A DNA stretch of 64,000 nt, from contig NC_066581.1 of assembly GCF_024323335.1 (NCBI RefSeq), positions 228,300,539 to 228,364,538 of the forward strand. The letters are read 5' to 3'. The stretch is from Lathyrus oleraceus. Taxonomy: Eukaryota; Streptophyta; Magnoliopsida; Fabales; Fabaceae. The notes under the pieces were generated by a model. That model ran no database searches. It was not told the DNA's origin and saw nothing but the letters and a program-made list of their open reading frames with translations. Every line of letters starts with the position of its first letter. Positions within the stretch are counted from its first letter, which is position 1. Positions 55,465 through 64,000 of the stretch are shown one piece after another. Both the position numbers and the translations under genes were made by a program.

Positions 55465-58430
55465 TCAGTGAAGACGAAGATGTTCTGGGAAGGGTTGATG
55501 AGAGGGATCGTAAAGTTGATGCCCTTGCTGAGAAAATTAGAGCTATGGAATGTCAGAATTCTCTCGGTTTTGATGTTACCAATATGGGGTTGGTGGAAGG
55601 TTTGAGAATCCCTTACAAGTTCAAAGCACCGTCCTTCGATAAATACAACGGTACTTCTTGCCCTCGCACCCATGTGCAGGCTTACTATCGAAAAATCTCT
55701 GCGTATACCGATGATGAAAAGATGTGGATGTATTTTTTCCAAGATAGTCTATCTGGGGCTTCTTTGGACTGGTACATGGAATTGAAGAGAGATTCTATCC
55801 GCTGTTGGAGGGATCTGGGTGAGGCCTTTCTGAGGCAATACAAACATAACATGGACATGGCGCCTAGCCGGACTCAGCTGCAGAGTCTTTGTCAGAAATC
55901 CAATGAGAGCTTCAAGGAGTACGCCCAGAGGTGGCGTGAACTGGCTGCTAGAGTTCAACCCCCTATGCTGGAGAGGGAGTTGACAGATATGTTTATCGGT
56001 ACTCTTCAGGGTGTGTTTATGGACCGGATGGGGAGCTGCCCATTCGGTAGTTTTTCTGATGTTGTCATTTGTGGAGAGAGGACTGAGAGCTTGATTAAAA
56101 CTGGGAAGATCCAAGATGCTGGTTCCTCTTCTTCTAAGAAGCCGTTTGCTGGGGCACCTCGTCGAAGAGAAGGTGAAACTAATGCTGTTCAACACCGCAG
56201 AGATCAGAACAGAATTGAATACCGTCAAGCTGCTGCAGTAACCATTCCGGCACCTCAACCTCGCCAACAACAACAAAGAGTTCAACAACCGCAACAACAA
56301 CAACAGCAACGTCCGTATCAGCCCAGACAAAGGATGCCTGATCGACGTTTTGATTCGTTACCCATGTCGTACGCCGAACTGCTGCCCGAACTACTCAGGT
56401 TGGGGATGGTTGAGTTGCGTACGATGGCTCCACCTACAGTATTGCCTCCTGGGTACGACGCCAACGTCCGTTGTGACTTTCACTCTGGGGCACCAGGGCA
56501 TCATACTGAGAAGTGTCGGGCTCTCCAGCACAAGGTCCAAGATTTGATCGATGCCAAGGCAATCAACTTCGCTCCAGTGCCTAACGACGTAAACAACCCT
56601 ATGCCTCAGCATGGTGGGCATAGAGTGAACAATATTGAGGGGAAGGAAGCTGAAGATCTGGTTGTTAGTGTTGATGATATTCAGACTTCTCTGCTAGTTG
56701 TGAAGGGCCGTCTGCTGAATAGAGGTGTCTACTCGGGCTGTGATGAGGATTGTTTGGGCTGTGCAGAATCTGAGAATGGTTGCGACCAGTTAAGGGCCGG
56801 TATCCAGGGTATGATGGATGAGGGTTGTTTGCAATTCAGTAGGGCTGTAAAAGATCGTGGAACAGTGTCAACTATCACCATTTACATTAAACCGTCTGAA
56901 GGACGTGGACAAAGGGTCGTTAGTGCACCTGCAACAAATGGTACCCCAGTTACCATTTCCGTGCCTATAACCATCAGTGCTCCAACTACTATCGCTGCGT
57001 CTGGAAGAAGGGCTGTTGAGAATAGTAGAGCCGTGCCGTGGAAGTATGATAATGCTTATCGCAGTAACAGAAGGGCTGAAAATCAGACGAGACCAGTGAA
57101 TCAAGCTCTAGTGACAATTGGTTTACCGAATAGAGTTCCTGCAACTGTTGGTCCGGCTGTGGATAATGTAGGGGGTCCAGGAGGTTTTACCAGAAGCGGT
57201 CGTCTGTTCGCACCGCAGCCTTTGAGGGACAATAATGCTGAGGCTCTCGCCAAAGCAAAGGGTAAGCAAGCTGTGGTTGAGGAAGAACCTGTCCAGAAGG
57301 AAGCGCCCGAGGGGACATTTGAGAAGGACGTGGAGGAGTTTATGAAAATAATCAAGAAGAGTGACTACAAGATTGTAGATCAGTTGAATCAAACTCCGTC
57401 CAAGATTTCTATACTTTCACTGTTGTTGTGCTCTGAGGCACACCGTAATGCCTTGCTGAAGATGTTGAATCTGGCTTACGTGCCTCAGGAGATTTCTGTC
57501 AATCAACTGGAGGGTGTGATGGCCAATGTGAGCACCAGGCATGGTGTGGGATTCACCAACCTGGACTTACCGCCTGAAGGGCGGAACCATAACAAAGCCT
57601 TGCACATCACCATGGAGTGCAAGGGGGCAGTGTTGTCTCACGTATTGGTAGACACCTGGTCGTCGCTGAATGTGTTGCCTAAGCAGATTCTGAAGAAGAT
57701 TGATGTGGAAGGGTTTGTGCTTACTCCCAGTGACCTGATTGTTCGTGCTTTCGACGGATCCAAACGTTCTGTGTGTGGGGAAGTTACCTTGCCTGTGAAG
57801 ATAGGTCCTGAGGTATTCGATATCATCTTCTATGTTATGGACATCCAGCCCGCCTATAGTTGTTTATTGGGGCGTCCGTGGATTCATGCAGCAGGGGCAG
57901 TCTCGTCGACTCTCCATCAAAAGCTCAAGTATGTCTGGAACGGTCAGATTGTGACCGTGTGCGGTGAAGAAGAGATTCTGGTGAGTCATCTATCCTCGTT
58001 CAAGTATGTTGAGGTGGATGGCGAGATCCACGAAACCTTATGTCAGGCGTTTGAGACTGTGGCTCTTGAGAAAGTGGCGTACGCTGAGCAGAGGAAGCCA
58101 GGTGCTTCAATTACTTCTTACAAGCAGGCTAAGGAGGTTGTTGATTCTGGCAAAGCTGAAGGCTGGGGCAAGATGGTGGACTTGCCTGTTAAAGAAGACA
58201 AATTTGGCGTTGGTTACGAGCCTCTCCAAGCAGAGCAGAATGGTCAAGCGGGTCCGAGTACCTTTACCAGCGCAGGGCTGATGAATCATGGCGACGTCTC
58301 TGCAACCGGTAGTGAAGACTGTGACAGTGATTGTGATCTGGACAACTGGGTTCGCCCGTGTGCACCAGGGGGATCTATCAGCAACTGGACGGCTGAAGAA
58401 GTGGTTCAAGTTACTCTTCCGACAGAGTAA
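55452..58430 (+). CDS. gag-pro: Ogre gag-protease
   Basis: The frame actually extends upstream to the G run at 55344. Numbering from 55452: gag core at about 60-215 (SFDKYNGTSCPRTHVQAYYR, SLDWYMELKRD, FKEYAQRWRELAARV), a Gln-rich stretch (about 268-290), one knuckle of the form C-x2-H-x5-H-x4-C (341-355), a Cys-rich segment (430-444), a long low-complexity linker (470-600), and retropepsin at about 710-850. The active-site triplet is DTW (734-736), where DTG is expected. The flap region and LLGRPWIH (805-812) are conserved. A G-patch-like segment follows (GWGKMVDL...GVGYEP, 904-923). The stop at 58428-58430 lies inside the candidate intron, so splicing would fuse this frame to pol. Confidence 0.88.
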   Translation: MFTLISEDEDVLGRVDERDRKVDALAEKIRAMECQNSLGFDVTNMGLVEGLRIPYKFKAPSFDKYNGTSCPRTHVQAYYRKISAYTDDEKMWMYFFQDSLSGASLDWYMELKRDSIRCWRDLGEAFLRQYKHNMDMAPSRTQLQSLCQKSNESFKEYAQRWRELAARVQPPMLERELTDMFIGTLQGVFMDRMGSCPFGSFSDVVICGERTESLIKTGKIQDAGSSSSKKPFAGAPRRREGETNAVQHRRDQNRIEYRQAAAVTIPAPQPRQQQQRVQQPQQQQQQRPYQPRQRMPDRRFDSLPMSYAELLPELLRLGMVELRTMAPPTVLPPGYDANVRCDFHSGAPGHHTEKCRALQHKVQDLIDAKAINFAPVPNDVNNPMPQHGGHRVNNIEGKEAEDLVVSVDDIQTSLLVVKGRLLNRGVYSGCDEDCLGCAESENGCDQLRAGIQGMMDEGCLQFSRAVKDRGTVSTITIYIKPSEGRGQRVVSAPATNGTPVTISVPITISAPTTIAASGRRAVENSRAVPWKYDNAYRSNRRAENQTRPVNQALVTIGLPNRVPATVGPAVDNVGGPGGFTRSGRLFAPQPLRDNNAEALAKAKGKQAVVEEEPVQKEAPEGTFEKDVEEFMKIIKKSDYKIVDQLNQTPSKISILSLLLCSEAHRNALLKMLNLAYVPQEISVNQLEGVMANVSTRHGVGFTNLDLPPEGRNHNKALHITMECKGAVLSHVLVDTWSSLNVLPKQILKKIDVEGFVLTPSDLIVRAFDGSKRSVCGEVTLPVKIGPEVFDIIFYVMDIQPAYSCLLGRPWIHAAGAVSSTLHQKLKYVWNGQIVTVCGEEEILVSHLSSFKYVEVDGEIHETLCQAFETVALEKVAYAEQRKPGASITSYKQAKEVVDSGKAEGWGKMVDLPVKEDKFGVGYEPLQAEQNGQAGPSTFTSAGLMNHGDVSATGSEDCDSDCDLDNWVRPCAPGGSISNWTAEEVVQVTLPTE

Positions 58431-58681
58431 TTTTCTGTTGTTTTGTCATTTTTGCATGAAAATCCTACGTTCTGCCCAAGGCGTAGTGGTTCATTGTAGG
58501 GCCTCATCATGTTTTAATGATTATCATTAATGAAGGACATTTTTTGAAATCAAACTTTGTGATCCCTGTCTTTCTATTTTTGTTTTCATCCTTTTTCAAA
58601 AACAATAAAAATGGCAATGTTTTTGTTTTTTGTGACTTTATTGAACTCTTTTTTTTCTAAAACAAAACATTAAACATGCAG
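58427..58681 (+). other. Candidate Ogre intron between protease and RT
   Basis: The donor is aga|gtaatt at 58427. The acceptor is aacatgcag at 58681, preceded by a T-rich tract (58645-58660). The length is 255 nt, AT-richer than both flanks. Splicing removes the gag-protease stop (58428-58430) and enters pol in frame nine bases before ATG 58692. Ogre elements are known to carry an intron at this position that is only partly spliced, which would set the gag to pol ratio. Confidence 0.75.
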
Positions 58682-61600
58682 AAGCGATCTTATGGCATTC
58701 ACTATGAACAGTTCTGTTATGGCTCAGTATGATTTCGACAATCCCATCTACCAAGCTGAAGAGGAGAGTGAGGAAGACTGTGAACTCCCTGCAGAATTGG
58801 TCAGATTGCTGAAGCAGGAGGAAAAGGTCATCCAACCTCATCAGGAGGAGTTGGAGGTTGTTAATTTGGGTACTGAGGACGCCAAAAGAGAAATCAAGAT
58901 TGGGGCTGCTTTAGAGGACTCTGTCAAGAGGAGGCTGATCGAGATGCTGAGAGAATATGTGGAGATATTCGCCTGGTCATATCAAGATATGCCTGGGTTG
59001 GATACGGACATTGTGGTGCATCGATTACCTCTTAGAGAAGGATGTCCTTCGGTCAAGCAGAAGCTTCGTAGAACGAGTCCTGATATGGCAACTAAGATCA
59101 AGGAAGAGGTTCAGAAGCAGTGGGATGCAGGTTTTTTGGCTGTTACAAGTTATCCCCCATGGGTGGCCAACATCGTTCCTGTGCCGAAGAAGGATGGTAA
59201 AGTCAGAATGTGTGTCGATTACCGGGATTTGAATAGAGCGAGTCTGAAAGACGATTTCCCATTACCTCACATTGATGTATTGGTGGATAATACGGCTCAA
59301 TCCTCGGTATTCTCTTTCATGGATGGTTTCTCCGGATATAACCAGATCAAGATGGCGCCAGAGGACATGGAAAAGACGACATTCATTACACCTTGGGGCA
59401 CGTTCTGCTATAAGGTGATGCCATTTGGGCTAAAGAATGCTGGTGCTACCTATCAGAGGGCAATGACGACTCTTTTTCATGACATGATGCACAAAGAAAT
59501 TGAAGTGTACGTAGATGATATGATTGCGAAGTCGCAGACAGAAGAGGAGCACCTGGTTAATTTGCAGAAGCTGTTTGACCGGTTGAGAAAGTTCAAGCTG
59601 AGGTTGAATCCGAACAAGTGTACGTTTGGGGTGAGATCAGGGAAGCTTTTAGGCTTCATTGTCAGTGAGAAAGGGATTGAGGTTGATCCAGCGAAAGTCA
59701 AAGCTATTCAAGAGATGCCTGAACCGAAAACGGAGAAGCAGGTCCGTGGGTTTTTAGGGAGATTGAACTACATTGCAAGGTTCATATCTCATCTAACAGC
59801 CACGTGCGAACCGATTTTCAAACTGCTCAGAAAGAATCAGGCGATCAGGTGGAATGATGATTGTCAGAAAGCTTTTGACAAGATAAAGGAGTATTTACAG
59901 AAACCTCCAATCCTTATACCTCCAGTTCCAGGGAGACCTCTGATAATGTACCTGTCAGTGACTGAGAACTCGATGGGGTGTGTATTGGGACAGCATGACG
60001 AGTCTGGTCGAAAAGAGCATGCCATATACTACCTTAGCAAAAAGTTTACCGACTGTGAAACAAGATATTCACTGCTCGAGAAAACTTGCTGTGCTTTGGC
60101 CTGGGCTGCTCGCCGACTGAGGCAGTATATGTTGAACCATACTACCTTATTGATTTCTAAGATGGATCCAGTAAAGTACATCTTTGAGAAACCAGCTCTC
60201 ACCGGACGCGTTGCTCGTTGGCAGATGATTCTAACAGAATATGATATTCAGTACACGTCACAAAAGGCCATCAAAGGTAGTATTCTGTCAGACTACCTCG
60301 CCGAGCAACCGATTGAAGATTATCAGCCTATGATGTTTGAATTCCCTGATGAAGACATCATGTATCTTAAGATGAAAGATTGCGAAGAGCCTCTTGTCGA
60401 GGAAGGACCGAATCCGGATGACAAATGGACACTGATGTTTGATGGGGCTGTGAATATGAATGGTAACGGTGTTGGGGCAGTATTGATCAATCCTAAAGGT
60501 GCTCATATACCTTTTTCTGCTAGATTGACGTTTGACGTCACCAACAACGAAGCTGAGTATGAGGCTTGTATCATGGGGATAGAAGAAGCCATTGATCTGA
60601 GGATCAAAACGCTTGACATTTATGGAGATTCCGCTTTAGTGATCAATCAAGTCAACGGAGATTGGAATACGAACCAGCCGCATTTGATTCCGTATAGAGA
60701 TTACACCAGAAGAATACTGACGTTCTTCAAGAAGGTGAAGTTGTATCATGTCCCCCGGGATGAGAATCAAATGGCTGATGCCTTGGCTACTTTGTCGTCT
60801 ATGATCAAAGTTCATTGGTGGAATCATGTGCCACATGTTGCGGTGAATCGACTTGAGAGGCCTGCGTATGTGTTTGCAGCCGAGTCTGTTGTGATTGATG
60901 AGAAGCCGTGGTATTATGACATCAAGAACTTCCTCAAGACTCAGGAGTATCCTGAAGGTGCGTCGAAGAATGACAAGAAAACCCTGAGAAGGCTAGCTGG
61001 AAGCTTCTATTTGAATCAGGATGATGTGCTGTATAAGAGAAACTTTGACATGGTCTTGCTCAGATGCGTGGACAGACCCGAGGCGGACGTGTTAATGCAG
61101 GAAGTTCATGAAGGTTCCTTCGGTACTCATGCCGGCGGACATGCAATGGCTAAGAAATTGTTGAGAGCGGGTTATTACTGGATGACCATGGAATCCGATT
61201 GTTTCAAGTATGCCCGGAAGTGCCATAAGTGTCAAATCTATGCTGATAAGGTGCATGTACCACCAAGTCCTCTGAATGTCATGAATTCGCCTTGGCCGTT
61301 TGCCATGTGGGGCATTGATATGATTGGGAAGATTGAGCCTACTGCTTCGAATGGACATCGCTTCATCTTGGTTGCGATTGATTATTTCACCAAATGGGTG
61401 GAAGCAGCTTCCTATGCTAACGTTACCAAACAAGTAGTTACCCGGTTCATCAAGAAAGAAATCATCTGTCGTTATGGAGTTCCTGAGAGAATCATCACTG
61501 ACAATGGTTCGAATCTCAATAACAAGATGATGAAAGAGCTTTGTAAAGATTTCAAGATTGAACATCACAATTCTTCTCCTTACAGACCGAAGATGAATGG

Positions 61601-62159
61601 TGCTGTAGAAGCGGCAAACAAGAATATCAAGAAGATTGTGCAGAAGATGGTCGTTACGTACAAGGATTGGCATGAGATGCTGCCTTTCGCTTTGCATGGG
61701 TACCGTACCTCAGTACGTACGTCGACCGGGGCAACCCCTTACTCCCTTGTGTATGGTATGGAAGTTGTCCTACCTGTTGAAGTGGAGATTCCTTCTCTGA
61801 GAGTTTTATTGGATGTCAAGCTGGACGAAGCCGAGTGGATTCGAACAAGGTTTAACGAGTTAAGCCTTATCGAGGAGAGACGTCTAGCAGCTGTATGCCA
61901 TGGACAGTTGTATCAGCGAAGGATGAAGAGAGCCTTTGATCAGAAAGTGCGTCCTCGAAGCTATCAGATCGGTGATCTAGTTTTGAAGAGGATCCTCCCT
62001 CCCGGTGCAGATAACAGGGGCAAGTGGACTCCTAATTATGAAGGTCCGTATGTTGTGAAGAAGGTCTTCTCCGGTGGAGCCTTGATGCTTACAACTATGG
62101 ATGGTGAAGATTTTCCGTCCCCTGTTAACTCAGATGTAGTCAAAAAATACTTCGCATAA
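58682..62159 (+). CDS. pol: Ogre pol: RT, two RNase H domains, integrase
   Basis: The ORF is intact. Numbering from ATG 58692 (1155 residues): RT at about 155-345 (RMCVDYRDLNRAS, MPFGLKNAGATYQR, catalytic YVDD at 273-276). First RNase H at about 395-520 lacks the usual first Asp (MYLSV at 419-423) but keeps LLEK. Second, plant-type RNase H at about 577-705 has D584, E620, D646 and D696. Integrase zinc region at about 800-850 (H806, H813, C844, C847). Integrase core D876, D937 and E973 has the classic 35-residue spacing between the last two. A C-terminal GPY-like region follows (NYEGPYVVKKV, about 1115-1125). The dual RNase H defines the Tat lineage. No disabling change is visible. Expression probably depends on splicing of the upstream intron. 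Confidence 0.95.
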
Positions 62160-62163
62160 ATTG

Positions 62164-62378
62164 ACCCGCTGGACAAAAAGAAAAAAAGAGTCCAGGCAAA
62201 AAAGGGCATCCCGGCGAACCAAAAAACAGAAAGAAGAGGTTCGGGCAAAAATTAGGGATAAAATGAAAAGAATTTGTACACCCGGTAAGTCGAAAACCCG
62301 CAAGGGCGGCTTAGGCAAAAATGGGTATCCCGGTGGATTGAAAACCCGAAAGGACGATCCAGGCAAAAGAGGGATTAA
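62164..62378 (+). repeat. Four 45-52 bp repeats directly after pol
   Basis: Units begin cccgctgg, cccggcga, cccggtaa and cccggtgg at 62164, 62209, 62281 and 62329. They end with a ggcaaaa...gg phrase. The last two are about 48 bp and nearly parallel. The segment 62255-62280 between units two and three is an irregular spacer. Confidence 0.65.
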
Positions 62379-62880
62379 AGCGAAGACTACAGTCTGAGTT
62401 GTCTGTACTTCATCAAGCTTTGTCGTCTGCCATCTCGAAAGATGTGATCCGTCCAGTCATTCTTCTCAGAAAGCAAGGAGTTGGGAGGAAAACTGATGAT
62501 CTGTGAGTTATAACAGAATTGGGAAATAGTGGATGCCGTGTTCACGTTGCCATTAGGATAGATTTTTCCTTTTGTGCGCAATTACCTCTTTCTAGGAATT
62601 GCTTCCCAATGTATTTGCCTCTTCAGGCACATTTTCAATCAATAAAAGTCGTTATTCAGATAAATGGCTCTTTGGTTTTTTATTTTTACTGTTTTGTTTG
62701 CAAAAATGTCCGAATTTTTGATAAGCATTGCATATAAGAACATGAAGGCTAAACAATAGCTTGCAGGATGATGAAACATTTGAAAATCATTTTGAATGTT
62801 GAGGACACTTAAGCGTATCTTGTCCATGTATTCCCTGGGGGCATTTTGTTGTGCTGTTTTTCAAGATTGGCATCTGTGAG
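62379..62880 (+). other. Ogre 3' untranslated region, unique part
   Basis: No ORF with a known domain. It is AT-rich and nothing regulatory was recognised. Confidence 0.5.
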
Positions 62881-62884
62881 GACG

Positions 62885-63945
62885 TTTCCTCAGCAGATAT
62901 TTTCCCCAAGCAAGTTTGGAAGCTATCAGAGCTATGTTCCCCTGCGGAGACGTCTGTGGATAGTGCCTTCTATTCCCCAACAGATCTAAGGACTGCCTAT
63001 CCCCAGCAGGCCTGTATTTGCCGATTCCCTCCCCGAGTGAGGCAGGTTCATTGAAGTTTATCTCCGGCATTTATCCTATCTGTGGACTGAAGGATATCTC
63101 CAGCGGAGTTTACCTTTCCCCAGCAGCAGTGCTATCCTCCAACATGAGTGAGAAGTCGTTGCTCTCCCTGCAAGAGTCTCCCCGCAGAGTTGGAGTACCC
63201 GATCAGTTTTGGCTCCCCGGCCGGAGTTTTTCATCATTTTTGCATTTTTTGCATTGTTAGTAATCATTGCATCCTCAAACTGCGTAGCATTCCCATTCAA
63301 TATGGAGCATTACGCCATAGAAAAATTCAAACATATGCATTCATATGTTAACCTCACCAGACTGTATCCCCGGCAGAGGCGGATCATTACATTCAACATC
63401 AGCACAGCAAGTCTGCTACCGCTGCTCTTGACAGCATTCAGGATTGATATCCCCACAGAGGTTTATTACCTCACCTGTTGGTGACAGAAAGTTTGTTTCT
63501 CCCCAGTGAGACCCCCAGCAGGTGGTCAACCTTGCCTTGACATATCTAAAAAGTCGTTCTCGTGATACCGGTAAGTGTCATGCCAGCACCCGCGTGTGTT
63601 TCATTGTTTCGGTGTCCGTAAACATCGGGCATTCTCCCCAGTCATCAGTAAATGTCTGGTCATCATTTTTTGGTGTCGGTAAACACCATTGTTTCGGTGT
63701 CCGTAAACATCGGGCATTCTCCCCAGTCATCAGTAAATGTCTGGTCATCATTTTTTGGTGTCGGTAAACACCATTGTTTCGGTGTCAGTAAACAGCGAGT
63801 CTCGCCCCAGTCATCGGTAAATGTCTGGTCATCATTTTCGGTGTCGGTAAACATCATCTTTCGATGTCGGTAAACATCGAGTCTTTTCTGCAGTCATCGG
63901 TAAATGTCTGATAATCCCCAGCTAGAAATCCCCAGTAGAGTCATC
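62885..63945 (+). repeat. Dispersed motif complementary to the primer binding site
   Basis: Degenerate copies of TCCCCAGCAGAGT, the exact reverse complement of the 3' part of the primer site at 52213-52230, occur at about 62887, 62903, 62938, 62974, 63000, 63097, 63117, 63179, 63214, 63367, 63450, 63500, 63512, 63915 and 63929. Best matches are 63000-63009, 63117-63126, 63179-63190 (one base missing), 63367-63378 and 63929-63942 (one mismatch in 14). Confidence 0.7.
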
Positions 63946-63955
63946 GGTAAATGTC
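63597..63955 (+). repeat. 85-bp tandem repeat in the Ogre 3' region
   Basis: Units start at 63611, 63696, 63781 and about 63863 (ggtgtc-gtaaac...), with spacings 85, 85 and 82. The first two are almost identical and the later ones are diverged. Each has ccagtcatc-gtaaatgtctg and one or two small hairpins. Such 3' arrays are a known feature of Ogre elements. Confidence 0.85.
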
Positions 63956-64000
63956 CTATCTGGTTTCCAGTTGCAAATATTTGTTCTTTCCTTAGTGAAG

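Larger units (their letters stand above)
47413..64000 (+). mobile_element. Ogre (Ty3/gypsy, Tat lineage) element, 5' LTR to 3' untranslated region
   Basis: The order is: 5' LTR of 4798 bp (47413-52210), tRNA-Arg primer site, ORF1, gag-protease, candidate intron, pol with two RNase H domains and integrase, then a repeat-rich 3' region. The 3' LTR lies outside the window. A giant LTR, an extra ORF before gag, a tRNA-Arg primer, an intron before RT and a second RNase H are the known hallmarks of Ogre elements. The element inserted into SIRE RT. The visible flank (47408-47412) is CTTCT, the expected target duplication. Coding regions carry one frameshift and one suspicious protease substitution, so the copy is young but probably not fully autonomous. 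Confidence 0.92.

Noticed and set aside
61092..61697. 201-codon minus-strand ORF over integrase
   Set aside because: Shadow of the intact pol frame, with no domain.

Overview
This window is retrotransposon-dominated plant nuclear DNA. No intact host gene was found. The evidence is long stretches of LTR-retrotransposon protein and LTR sequence, tRNA primer sites, polypurine tracts, target-site duplications (TSDs) and Mutator-like elements carrying a plant mobile domain (PMD). The abundance of giant-LTR Ogre/Tat Ty3-gypsy elements and of SIRE/Maximus Ty1-copia elements with an env-like ORF suggests a large-genome legume, probably of the pea/vetch/lentil group. The species is an inference.

Layout. 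1-6946: an Ogre/Tat-type LTR with an 80-bp minisatellite and repeated paired hairpins, itself split by a clean solo LTR (2466-3851, TSD ATAAA). 6947-7436: a gypsy integrase scrap. 7437-16531: three Mutator-like elements in a row. The first and third carry broken PMD genes; the middle one (8861-9670) is complete with TIRs and a 9-bp TSD. The third is split by a deleted chromovirus-type gypsy element (11355-16477). 16532 to about 18037: an antisense Ogre/Tat-type LTR. 18113-34035: a decayed SIRE/Maximus copia element on the minus strand. A 384-bp solo LTR lies in its 3' LTR (TSD CTGGC), and a complete 8.3-kb copia element lies in its RNase H region (21393-29687, TSD TCTTC). 34036-35292: a plus-strand Ogre-like LTR fragment with a TATA box. 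35293-41747: a minus-strand Tat-type gypsy element that has lost integrase and carries a PMD pseudogene on the opposite strand. It is cut by a second SIRE/Maximus element (41748-47412), which has a long env-like pseudogene. That element is in turn cut at 47413 by a young Ogre element.

The Ogre element (47413 to beyond 64000) is the best-preserved unit. It has a 4.8-kb 5' LTR, a tRNA-Arg primer site, an intact accessory ORF1, gag-protease with one frameshift, a candidate 255-nt intron that would join gag-protease to pol in frame, and an intact 1155-residue pol (RT, RNase H, a second RNase H, integrase). Its repeat-rich 3' region follows; the 3' LTR lies outside the window.

The most unusual signals are non-coding. 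(1) The 3' region of the Ogre element holds about a dozen degenerate copies of a motif complementary to its own primer binding site. (2) A two-hairpin module with compensatory stem changes around a conserved TACGTAGGC linker recurs in three different Ogre/Tat LTRs. (3) Two more tandem hairpin families show compensatory stem changes.
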